In this document: positions 30,837-38,234 of the stretch, one piece after another
Layout of the letters: each line of letters starts with the position of its first letter
Numbering within the stretch: position 1 is the stretch's first letter
Source: Pandoraea cepalis
Lineage (GTDB): Bacteria; Pseudomonadota; Gammaproteobacteria; Burkholderiales; Burkholderiaceae
Assembly: GCF_902459665.1 (NCBI RefSeq)
Contig: NZ_CABPSL010000002.1
Coordinates: forward strand, 310,001-374,000
DNA: 64,000 nt
Reading direction: 5' to 3'
The notes under the pieces: generated by a model
The model's input: only the letters and a program-made list of their open reading frames with translations
The model's database searches: none
Told to the model about the DNA's origin: nothing
Position numbers and translations under genes: made by a program

Positions 30837-31127
30837 TTAGGCTCGCTGCCTGAAGCGGTGGGCGCCGTGGGCGCGCGCATCCTCGCGCACCTCCTCGGGC
30901 AAACGGTTGATGAGCCAATGCACGACCAGCCCGATCACCACGACATCGTCGAGCAGGCCGAAGACGGGCACAAAGTCCGGAATCAGATCGAATGGACTGA
31001 CTAAATAGACGGCGAGCAGCGCCAGCGCGGGCAGCAACCAGCGCGGGCGGCGCGGATCGCGAGCCGCGTGCCAGAGAACCCGGAAATCGTGGCGCGCAAC
31101 TTGCCACAGACGCAGAAAACGCTTCAC
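30837..31127 (-). CDS. DUF1232 (YkvA-type) membrane protein
   Basis: A 96-residue small membrane protein of the DUF1232/YkvA family, with the hallmark SPFDLIPDFVPVFGLLDD (residues 43-60) between two hydrophobic helices. Its function is unknown. A basic N-terminus and Arg-rich C-terminus flank the membrane part. It is convergent with the quinone oxidoreductase (133-base gap with no gene seen). Confidence 0.8.
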   Translation of the reverse strand: MKRFLRLWQVARHDFRVLWHAARDPRRPRWLLPALALLAVYLVSPFDLIPDFVPVFGLLDDVVVIGLVVHWLINRLPEEVREDARAHGAHRFRQRA

Positions 31128-31475
31128 TTGCAGGCTCCTGAACGAATATCGCCGCCGAATGTGGCAGGTGTCTTCATTGTATTGATGGAAACGTCGCTCA
31201 TTGATTCTTTAAGTTGTCGCATCGCGCGTTATCTCTCTGCCGTGCTGCATCGCCCGTAGCGTGTGGGCTCATACGCACGATGCGTGATATTGTGCTTCGA
31301 CCCCGCCGAGGCGGGGTGGTTTCATCGTACATCGAGTCCTGTCCGGTGCCTGGGTGCCGGATCTGGCGGTCGATCGGCTTTCCCGGTTGCGGCAGGATCA
31401 GGCCGGCGGGATAATTTGCCAGCCGCAGTGGTCCATTCATTTTTCCCCCTTCGCGGACGCCATCCAAACGCCACC
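31128..31475. other. 348-base divergent intergenic region
   Basis: This lies between the DUF1232 gene and the amidotransferase-like gene. The only structure seen is an 8-bp GC hairpin (ACCCCGCC/GGCGGGGT, 31300-31317), followed by GGTTTC. It could be a weak leader terminator for the downstream gene. No gene, tRNA or riboswitch was recognised. Confidence 0.4.
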
Positions 31476-32885
31476 ATGACTGACGCTCAAGATCCGAAAT
31501 CGCCGCAGCCGTCGCCGCCGTCGAATAAGCCAGAGTCCGATACGAGCAAGAGCGCAACGCCACCGCAGACGCCGCCGTCCACCGACGCCGGTACGTCGCC
31601 AACGCCGGCCTCGCAGGGCGCGTCCGAGTATGTGGAGCCGCCGACAACGGCGACGTCTCATGCGACAGCGAAACCCGTTGCGGGCACGGCCGAGGCTTCG
31701 GGCAACATGCCAGCGAACCCCGACACGCTCACGCGTCCGGCGCCCGCGCCCGAGGCGCCGCCAGGGGCTCCTGCCTCGGCGACGAGCCCCTCAGTTCAGG
31801 CGTCCGCAGCCGAAGTGGCCGCCGACCGTAATCCGATTGGCACGCCGGCGCCAAAGCCGAGCGAAGCGACCAGCGTACCCAGCAGCGTCGGTGGCACGGG
31901 CAGTGAGACGGCGACCGGCAGTGCCGGCAGCGACGAGCCGCCGCATCAGCCGACATTCGGCCCCGGTGCCGCGCGTCCTGGCAGCCCTGCCTCGATGGGC
32001 ACCCAGCCGTCGTACCTGCAGGCGGGCGATTCGCCGTGGTCGGTGCTGCGTCGTATCACGTCGGCACGATTTCGCGCGTGGTACGACCGCGCGGGGCAGC
32101 GCATCACGCAGCGCACCCTGAAGATCGGCATTTCAGCGCGCATCTTTCATCCGGAGCCGGGGTCGAAGGGGCTGCGCAGCAAGACGCTTCAGTACCTCGA
32201 AGAGTCGATTGCGCACTGGGTGATGTCGCGCGATGTGCTGGTGTTCATGATTCCCACGGTCGACACGCAGGGGCTGCTGCACCCGAGCCATATCCGTCTG
32301 CACGATTACGCGAAGCATCTCGACGGGCTGGTGTTGCAGGGCGGGGCGGACGTCTCGCCGCACAGCTATTCGGAAGTGGCGACGCGCCACGAATGGCAAG
32401 GCGATCGCATGCGCGACATGTACGAACTCGAATTGCTGCATGAGTTCGTGGAGCAGGGCAAGCCGATTCTCGGTGTATGTCGCGGCTGCCAGCTCATCAA
32501 CGTGGCATTTGGGGGCACGTTGCACCAGGACATCGCGACGGATCTGCCCGACGCGATCCCACACGTGACCGATACCTACGAACACAACCGTCACACGCTG
32601 ACGTTCCCCGAGGGGTCATCGCTCGCGCAGATGCTGGGGCCGGTCGACGTGCCGATCGTCAACTCGATCCATCACCAGTCGGTGAGAACGCTTGGGCGCG
32701 ACCTGAGTGTGGAGGCGGTGTGCTCGGAAGATGGGGTGGTGGAAGCCATTCGCTATCGCAAGGCGCCGTTCGTGATGGGCCTGCAATGGCACCCGGAATT
32801 TCACCGGGCGGGTGGGCCGGAGTATCTCGATTGCACACCGGTGCTCGACAACTTCCTGCGCGCCGCGCGCGAAACGCGGTTCTGA
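31476..32885 (+). CDS. Class-I glutamine amidotransferase-like (PuuD-type) hydrolase with long disordered N-terminus
   Basis: A 469-residue protein. Residues from about 213 to the end form a class-I amidotransferase domain of the gamma-glutamyl-GABA hydrolase (PuuD, peptidase C26) kind. It has nucleophile Cys335 in GVCRGCQLINVAFGG and the His-Glu pair in LQWHPEFH, plus HQDIATDLPDAI typical of the group. Residues 1-190 are low-complexity, rich in Pro, Ser, Thr and Ala, with no signal peptide. PuuD proteins are about 250 residues, so the N-terminal extension is unusual. A perfect terminator follows 35 bases after the stop. Role inferred: hydrolysis of gamma-glutamyl amides in polyamine or related catabolism, not confirmed by neighbours. 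Confidence 0.82.
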   Translation: MTDAQDPKSPQPSPPSNKPESDTSKSATPPQTPPSTDAGTSPTPASQGASEYVEPPTTATSHATAKPVAGTAEASGNMPANPDTLTRPAPAPEAPPGAPASATSPSVQASAAEVAADRNPIGTPAPKPSEATSVPSSVGGTGSETATGSAGSDEPPHQPTFGPGAARPGSPASMGTQPSYLQAGDSPWSVLRRITSARFRAWYDRAGQRITQRTLKIGISARIFHPEPGSKGLRSKTLQYLEESIAHWVMSRDVLVFMIPTVDTQGLLHPSHIRLHDYAKHLDGLVLQGGADVSPHSYSEVATRHEWQGDRMRDMYELELLHEFVEQGKPILGVCRGCQLINVAFGGTLHQDIATDLPDAIPHVTDTYEHNRHTLTFPEGSSLAQMLGPVDVPIVNSIHHQSVRTLGRDLSVEAVCSEDGVVEAIRYRKAPFVMGLQWHPEFHRAGGPEYLDCTPVLDNFLRAARETRF

Positions 32886-32920
32886 TTGGGCTTCTGATCG
32901 CACCGCGATCGACGCAATGA

Positions 32921-32950
32921 AAAATGGGCAGCCGCGAGGCTGCCCATTTT
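32921..32950. terminator. Bidirectional intrinsic terminator
   Basis: AAAATGGGCAGCC and GGCTGCCCATTTT form a perfect 13-bp stem with a GCGA loop. The flanking A/T runs give a T-tract on both strands, so it can stop transcription of the hydrolase (plus) and of the porin (minus), whose stops converge on it. Confidence 0.85.
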
Positions 32951-32998
32951 CATGTCAGGCGCACCGGCATCATGCCGCCGGTGTGCGCGCCGCGTCGA

Positions 32999-34159
32999 TT
33001 AGAAGCGGTGACGGATGCCCGTGCCCACAACGGTTTGCGAGCTGGTCGACGACATACCGCCGGCAGCGCCGACACCGGCTTGGAGGCCCGTGCCTTCGTT
33101 GTCGGAGATGTGCTGGTACGAACCGGTCAGGTACACATCGGTACGCTTCGACAGACGGTAGTCGGCTTGCAGCGTCACGGTGTGGAACTTCGGCTTCTTG
33201 TCCGTCGAATCTTGCTTGGCCATCGTGTACGTGTACGCGGCGGACAGCGAGACTGCCGGGGTCAGCATGTAGCGACCGTTGACTTCGAAGTTGTCGAACT
33301 TCAGACCGTCGTTGCCGAAGGCAACTGCGGTGCTGTTGAAGTTCAGGCCGGTCAGGCCTTGGAGTTGCGTGTGGGTGTACACCAGGCCGACGGTTGCCGG
33401 GCCGAAGGCGTAGTTACCACCGATACCCCAGACGCGTTGCTTCGAGGCGCTGAACACCGAGTCGCCGCCAGTCGACGTGTCGACTGCGCCGCTGGTGTTG
33501 TTGGCGCCCGTGTTGCCTTGGCGTTCCAGGTAGGCAGCGGCCACGGTCAGCGGGCCGTTCGCGTAGTTCACGCCGGCGCTGAAGGCGCGGTTGTTGGCGA
33601 AATCGCCAGCCTTGTTCGAGAAGCCATACAGGCCGCCGAAGGTCAGGCCGTTGTAGTTGGCGCTCGAGTACTTGACCGAGTTGTTCACACGGAACGAGTT
33701 GTTCGTGTTGTCGTTATCGTACGGGTGCGCTGCGATCGTGCCGCCGAACGACGAACCGTTCAGGGTCAGCGGTGCCAGGTAGTCAACCAGCGAGTCGTAT
33801 TGACGACCGATCGTCACCGAGCCGAACTTGTCGTTCTGCAGGCCAACGAAAGCCTGACGACCGAACATGCGGCCGTTTTGGCCCGAGGTGCCGTTGTTGA
33901 TCGAGAAGCCGTTTTCCAGCACGAAGATGGCCTTGTTACCGCCACCCAGATCTTCCGCGCCCTTCAGGCCCCAACGGCTGCCGTTGATCAGGCCGCTCGT
34001 TGCGCGGAAGTTCTTCGAACCCGAAGCCGTCGAGGTCGTCGAGTTGCTGGTGTAAGCGACGCCAGCGTCGATCAAGCCATACAGGGTGACGCTGCTTTGC
34101 GCTTGGGCGCTCGCGGAGAACGCGCCGACAACGGCAGCGGCAAGAAGAGTTTTTTTCAT
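32999..34159 (-). CDS. Gram-negative porin (OmpC/Omp38 type)
   Basis: A 386-residue outer-membrane general porin: 16-stranded beta barrel trimer. It has a signal peptide MKKTLLAAAVVGAFSASAQA, mature start QSSVTLYGLIDAGVAY typical of Burkholderiaceae porins, RQAFVGLQNDKFGSVTIGRQ (a conserved barrel segment), and a C-terminal phenylalanine in GTGIRHRF that serves the BAM signal. The ribosome site GGAGC lies 9 bases upstream. Codon use is strongly biased, suggesting high expression. A direct tandem repeat lies about 165-205 bases upstream. The exact solute selectivity is unknown. Confidence 0.92.
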   Translation of the reverse strand: MKKTLLAAAVVGAFSASAQAQSSVTLYGLIDAGVAYTSNSTTSTASGSKNFRATSGLINGSRWGLKGAEDLGGGNKAIFVLENGFSINNGTSGQNGRMFGRQAFVGLQNDKFGSVTIGRQYDSLVDYLAPLTLNGSSFGGTIAAHPYDNDNTNNSFRVNNSVKYSSANYNGLTFGGLYGFSNKAGDFANNRAFSAGVNYANGPLTVAAAYLERQGNTGANNTSGAVDTSTGGDSVFSASKQRVWGIGGNYAFGPATVGLVYTHTQLQGLTGLNFNSTAVAFGNDGLKFDNFEVNGRYMLTPAVSLSAAYTYTMAKQDSTDKKPKFHTVTLQADYRLSKRTDVYLTGSYQHISDNEGTGLQAGVGAAGGMSSTSSQTVVGTGIRHRF

Positions 34160-34889
34160 GGTTTAAGCTCCAGTAACGTGACACGAATCGCAGAATTCGC
34201 GTGTAAACAGAACGCGGCGAAACAGAACATGTCGAGGTGACGGTTTGTCATTCGCGGACCCGATCAAGTATCGGCACTGCTCTGTTGACAGGGGGCAGTG
34301 TATGAGTGAGCGACACCCGCGCCTATTTCAGAATCCGCAAGAATCTATTTCAGATACGGGAAGAATCTGCCGAATGTGCCGAAAAGCGTTGTCCAATAAG
34401 GGATTGGCTTGAATAAGCCTAGGCGATAAATGACCACGCAAGCGACGTGTGTTGCGCTTGGGACACAGTGCAGAGGGCAAGCGGCATCGCTCGGGAAGCA
34501 TTGCCAGCACTGGATCTACACGCGACATGGGGCAAGGCGTTAAGTTCCGGCGACACGTGATCTCCGCGATGGCGATCATTGACCCACGTCACGCGCCGAA
34601 CGAAATAATGCCTTCGATGAAGGTACCTTCCGTTGCACGATCGGTGAGGTTTTGTGGTGGCTATAGGGAGAGGCGTAGGGGCGCGGTGCGGGCAGACGTC
34701 ATGATCGCGTCATTGCGCGTACTGAAGCACACGCGATGAGGAAAATCCGAGATGCCGACAGGCGTGAACAATTGACTCGCGCCAAAAAGTCCTTTGTTGA
34801 TAGCGTTTTACGGACTATTGCGAGTCGCCGAATAATGCATTGCGCCGAATGATGAGAATGATTCGGGAGGCCAGACCCTATACTACGTT
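34160..34889. other. Gene-free 0.7 kb region upstream of the porin
   Basis: No credible protein gene is seen; short open frames at 34328-34579 and 34449-34739 show no recognisable family or ribosome site. The region holds the porin leader (34160-34320), a 22-base tandem repeat (34323-34366), a 12-bp palindrome GAAGGTACCTTC at 34619-34630, and, at its end, the -10 of a candidate small RNA. It is more AT-rich than neighbouring genes. It may carry porin regulation. Confidence 0.5.
34323..34366. repeat. Two tandem 22-base repeats upstream of porin
   Basis: Two directly adjacent 22-base units (34323-34344 and 34345-34366) agree at 18 of 22 positions, each starting CTATTTCAGA and ending AAGAAT. 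A third unit may begin (CTGCC) after them. Twenty-two bases is two helical turns, so the same face of the DNA is repeated, as for an activator binding site. They lie about 165-205 bases before the porin start. Confidence 0.6.
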
Positions 34890-34965
34890 CCGCGAGAAGT
34901 AGACTTTTGCGTTGAGTGAAAAGTCTCCAAACCTTGGCGCGGCCTCATTGGCCGCGCTTTTTTTT
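34890..34965 (+). ncRNA. Candidate small RNA
   Basis: No protein gene lies upstream on the plus strand, yet a strong intrinsic terminator ends here, so some plus-strand RNA must be made. TATACT at 34879-34884 is a good -10 element (the -35 is poor). The predicted 75-base RNA has one stem-loop AGACTTTT/AAAAGTCT (34901-34926), a single-stranded CCAAACCTT, and then a GC-rich terminator stem with an 8-base T-tract. This is the layout of Hfq-binding trans-acting sRNAs. It converges on the sigma-54 activator gene. The 5' end is estimated. Confidence 0.55.
34937..34965 (+). terminator. Intrinsic terminator of the candidate small RNA
   Basis: GCGCGGCC and GGCCGCGC pair around a TCATT loop (34937-34957) and are followed immediately by eight T (34958-34965). 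The T-tract is on the plus strand only, so it ends plus-strand RNA rather than the convergent regulator gene. Confidence 0.85.
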
Positions 34966-34991
34966 GTCTGCGTTTTTTGCCGCGTGTTCGG

Positions 34992-36224
34992 CTACGCGTA
35001 ATGGCTCGCGCCGAGGGCGTCGCCGCAATCGCGCACGTGCGGAATGCGCAACTGCTTGAGCTTGCGATACAGCGACGCCCGGCAGAAGCCGAGGGTGCGT
35101 GCCGCTGCGGAAATGTTCCAGCGGTGTTGCGCGAGCGCCTGCAGAATGCGGTCGCGCTCTCGGTGGTCGTGCGGCGATGCCTGCGCACTTGCTTCGTTCG
35201 GGGCGGCGACGGGGCTCGACGCCACGACATCTCGCGCTTCCATGACACGCATCGCGACATTGCCACCTACATTGCGCGCCGGCGACGGCATGACAAGCTC
35301 TGGCGGCAGGTCGTCCATCTCCAGCATATTGCCAGCCATTACCGCGCACGCGTAACGCAACGCGGCGCGCATCTGGCGCAGATTGCCCGGCCACGCGTGG
35401 GAGAGCAGGCACGCCAAGACGTGCGGCGCTACGCGAGCCAATGCCTGATCGGCGCGCAATCCCGGCCACTCGTCGCACAGCATGCGCGCGATCAACTCGC
35501 GCTTGTCGTCGCGCTCGCGCAGTGTCGGCAGCGTGAGTACACCCACGGCGATGCGGTAGTAAAGATCTTCGCGGAACGTGCCCTGTGCCACTGCGCCGGC
35601 GAGATCCTGATGCGTGGCGCAGATGAGCTGAACGTTGACGGGCACCGGGCGACTCGCGCCCAGCGGCGTGACTTCCTGCTCCGAGAGCACGCGCAGCAGC
35701 CGCGTTTGAAGCGCATAAGGCATGTCTCCGATTTCGTCGAGGAACAGCGTGCCGCCGTCTGCCTGCTGCAACTTGCCTTTCATTCCGCCGGGCAGGGCGC
35801 CCGAAAACGCGCCGCGCTGATAGCCGAACAATTCGCTCTCGACGAGATGTTCCGGCAGCGATGCCGTATTGATCGCGACGAACGCTTGCGCGCGCCGCGC
35901 GCTGTACTCGTGCAGCGCGCGGGCCAGAAACTCCTTGCCCGTTCCCGTCTCTCCGAGGATCAACACCGGCAGTCCGCGATCGACGAAGCGCTTGCCGCGC
36001 GAGAGCAACGCGCGCATTCGGTCGTCGGTGCCGCACAGATCGTCAATGGCGAGATAGTCGGGGCGCATCTGAGAGGCGGCGGCGGGGGCGGCCGGTACCC
36101 GATGGATGCGCTCGGCGAGCGCGGTGACGTGGCTGAAGGCGGTACCGGCAGTGGCGGCGCCGAGGGGGGCGGCGGGGCCGACAGGTCGAGCGGGGGCTGA
36201 CGCTACAGCAAGGTGAGCGGGCAT
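34992..36224 (-). CDS. Sigma-54-dependent transcriptional activator (sensor-less bEBP)
   Basis: A 410-residue enhancer-binding protein. It has a AAA+ domain with Walker A GETGTGKE (residues 91-98), the sigma-54-contacting loop GAFSGA (138-143, usually GAFTGA) and Walker B GGTLFLDEIGD (157-167), then a Fis-type helix-turn-helix near the end (WNISAAARTLG... SLYRKLKQL). The first 60 residues are Ala/Pro-rich and hold no receiver, GAF or PAS domain, so it must be controlled by another protein or by its level. The start at 36224 has AAGGAG upstream. It is divergent from a LysR gene and 5 kb from the sigma-54 promoters at 41265-41614, which it may control. Confidence 0.88.
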   Translation of the reverse strand: MPAHLAVASAPARPVGPAAPLGAATAGTAFSHVTALAERIHRVPAAPAAASQMRPDYLAIDDLCGTDDRMRALLSRGKRFVDRGLPVLILGETGTGKEFLARALHEYSARRAQAFVAINTASLPEHLVESELFGYQRGAFSGALPGGMKGKLQQADGGTLFLDEIGDMPYALQTRLLRVLSEQEVTPLGASRPVPVNVQLICATHQDLAGAVAQGTFREDLYYRIAVGVLTLPTLRERDDKRELIARMLCDEWPGLRADQALARVAPHVLACLLSHAWPGNLRQMRAALRYACAVMAGNMLEMDDLPPELVMPSPARNVGGNVAMRVMEARDVVASSPVAAPNEASAQASPHDHRERDRILQALAQHRWNISAAARTLGFCRASLYRKLKQLRIPHVRDCGDALGASHYA

Positions 36225-36387
36225 GACTTGTCTCCTTCTCGTATCGGTACGAAAGGGCGCCGTCGGTGGCTTGTGGCCTGGCGATTCCTGACGTCTCTTT
36301 ATGTCGCAGCCAGCTCGGGTGGCCAACCGCTGATGCAGGATACGACTGCCCAGTCATAACATCCAATACAATATAGATGCGCCATTA

Positions 36388-36402
36388 ATACCTTTGGGGT
36401 AT
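36388..36402. promoter_or_regulatory. LysR-type box overlapping the translation start of the LysR gene
   Basis: ATACC-N5-GGTAT is a T-N11-A LysR box and also matches ATAC-N7-GTAT, the CatM/BenM pattern. It ends 3 bases before the LysR ATG at 36406, overlapping its ribosome-binding region. This suggests negative autoregulation. Confidence 0.5.
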
Positions 36403-36405
36403 CAG

Positions 36406-37350
36406 ATGATTGAGCTGCGCCATTTCCAGTACTTTGTGGTGCTCGCCGAGACCCTTCACTTCGGCCGAGCCGCCCAGCAATTGCATATCTCCCAGCCGCC
36501 GCTGTCGCGCCAGATCGCGCTGATGGAGGCAGAGCTGGGTGTGCAGCTTTTCGAGCGAACGCGCCGCAGCGTGCGCCTCACGCGCGCCGGCGCTCGCCTA
36601 TATCAGGACGCGGTGGAAATTCTCAACTCGGTCGATCGGGCGCGCCGCAACGTCGTGGCGGCGAGCCGGGGAGAGGATGGCGCGATCACCGTCGGCTTCA
36701 TGATGTCCTCGGCGTACAACATCCTGCCCGCGCTCACGCGCACGTATGCCGCCGCATATTCGCGCGTCGACATGAAATTGGCGGAAACGTTACCGAATCT
36801 GCTCGCCGAATCCGTGCGGGCTGGGCAGACCGACGTCGGCATCATGTATCGCCCCGAAGACCTGACCGGGCTCGATACGGCGACCGTGTTTCGTGAGGAG
36901 ATGGTGGCGGTGCTCCCACGCACGCACCCGTTGGGGAAGGCGCGGGTGCTCGACGCCGCGCAACTGGCCGAAGAGTCGTTCGTGAGCATTCCGCGCGAGA
37001 TCGCGCCGCTTGTCTATGACCTGGTCGTCGACCATTGCCGTCGCGCGGGATTCTCGCCGCATATCCGGCTCGAAACCAACCTGCAGCAGACCATCATCAA
37101 CCTGGTGGGCGAAGGGCTGGGCGTGGCGATGGTGCCGATGTCGATGAGCAGTACGAGCGCGTTCGGCAATGCGGTTTTCAGACCGTTGCGCAACGCCCCG
37201 GTGGCGGAAGTGGCGCTACTGTGGAGCCGCGACAATCACAATCCGTGCGTCGAGACGTTTGTGGAGAACGCGCGAGCCGTGTGGCGCGATATGCAGCGCG
37301 CGCCGGGCGCTCGGCTGGTGCCGGATGGGCCGGACACCAGCGCGCGCTGA
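36406..37350 (+). CDS. LysR-family transcriptional regulator (BenM/CatM-like subgroup)
   Basis: A 314-residue LysR regulator with an N-terminal winged helix-turn-helix (MIELRHFQYFVVLAETLHFG, then AAQQLHISQPPLSRQ) and a periplasmic-binding-fold effector domain from about residue 95 (ITVGFMMSSAYNILPAL). The N-terminal sequence is close to the CatM/BenM/CbbR-like group. Its stop is 26 bases from the end of the convergent SDR/TRAP operon. Likely it controls nearby genes, but no target is shown. The start at 36406 is chosen over 36394 because the LysR box covers the latter. Confidence 0.87.
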   Translation: MIELRHFQYFVVLAETLHFGRAAQQLHISQPPLSRQIALMEAELGVQLFERTRRSVRLTRAGARLYQDAVEILNSVDRARRNVVAASRGEDGAITVGFMMSSAYNILPALTRTYAAAYSRVDMKLAETLPNLLAESVRAGQTDVGIMYRPEDLTGLDTATVFREEMVAVLPRTHPLGKARVLDAAQLAEESFVSIPREIAPLVYDLVVDHCRRAGFSPHIRLETNLQQTIINLVGEGLGVAMVPMSMSSTSAFGNAVFRPLRNAPVAEVALLWSRDNHNPCVETFVENARAVWRDMQRAPGARLVPDGPDTSAR

Positions 37351-37376
37351 AGGCGGCGCGAGAGACAAGCGGGACG

Positions 37377-38132
37377 TCAGATTTCCAGAATGCCGGCGGC
37401 CACGAAGCCGCCGTCGACCGGCAGGATGTGGCCGGTCACATACGAGGCATCGTCCGACGCGAGAAAGCTCACGGCGCCAGCGATCTCACGCGGCTGCCCA
37501 TAGCGGCCGAGCGGTGTCGTCTCCGTGTAGTGGCGACGCGAAATGTCGGAATGCAGCGCCTGCGTGAGCGGCGTGTCGACGGGACCGGGAGCGATCGCGT
37601 TGGCGGTGATGCCGAACGGCGCAAGTTCGATGGCCATCTGACGCGTGAGCCCGATGACGGCGGCCTTCGACGTGCCGTAGGCGGTGCGTCCGGCGCTGGC
37701 CAGAATGCCCGCCACCGACGCCAGATTGACGACGCGCCCCCAGCGTTGCTCACGCATGAGTCGCGCGGCGTGCTGCCCGCACAACAGCGTGCCCGTGAGG
37801 TTCACGGCCATGACCTGATGCCAGTGATCGAGCGGATAGTCGAGAAACGGAAACGTCTTGGCGATACCGGCATTGTTCACGAGCACGTCGCAGCGGCCAT
37901 GGCGCTGCGCAATCTTTGCGAAGCCGTCGGCAATCGACGCCGCGTCGCCCACATTCATGCCCAGCGCCCACGCTGTGCCGCCCGCCGCGCTCAGTTTCTC
38001 CGCCGTTTCGGCGGCGGCGCCTTCGTTCAGGTCGGCGACCACCACGGTCATGCCGTCATTCATCAAGCGTTCGCAGATGGCGGCACCAATGCCCATTCCG
38101 CCGCCTGTCACCACCGCCACTTTCTCCATCAT
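37377..38132 (-). CDS. Short-chain dehydrogenase/reductase
   Basis: A 251-residue classical SDR, with cofactor motif VVTGGGMGIGAAICE, NNAG, and catalytic Ser-Tyr-Lys including YGTSKAAV; C-terminal GHILPVDGGF matches 3-oxoacyl/3-hydroxyacyl-type reductases. Strong AGGAG lies 9 bases before the ATG. It is downstream of the TRAP transporter on the same strand (102-base spacer with a stable stem-loop), so it probably oxidises or reduces the imported compound or its derivative. Substrate unknown. Confidence 0.87.
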   Translation of the reverse strand: MMEKVAVVTGGGMGIGAAICERLMNDGMTVVVADLNEGAAAETAEKLSAAGGTAWALGMNVGDAASIADGFAKIAQRHGRCDVLVNNAGIAKTFPFLDYPLDHWHQVMAVNLTGTLLCGQHAARLMREQRWGRVVNLASVAGILASAGRTAYGTSKAAVIGLTRQMAIELAPFGITANAIAPGPVDTPLTQALHSDISRRHYTETTPLGRYGQPREIAGAVSFLASDDASYVTGHILPVDGGFVAAGILEI

Positions 38133-38167
38133 AATACGGACTCCTAAATTTAATGATTTTTACAGTC

Positions 38168-38200
38168 CGGGCTCCGCCGCCCGCAGTGCGGCGGAGCCCG
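38168..38200 (-). other. Stable mRNA stem-loop between TRAP and SDR genes
   Basis: A perfect 13-bp GC stem with a 7-base loop lies in the spacer. Neither strand has a T-tract right after it in the direction of transcription, so it is more likely an mRNA-stabilising or processing element than a terminator. It could set a different SDR level relative to the transporter. Confidence 0.5.
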
Positions 38201-38234
38201 TCGGTGAGATTGCGAAACCGTTAGCGGATTTGCG

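Noticed and set aside
34449-34739. A 96-residue plus-strand frame in the porin upstream region
   Set aside because: No family, ribosome site or codon bias was visible; left as non-coding.
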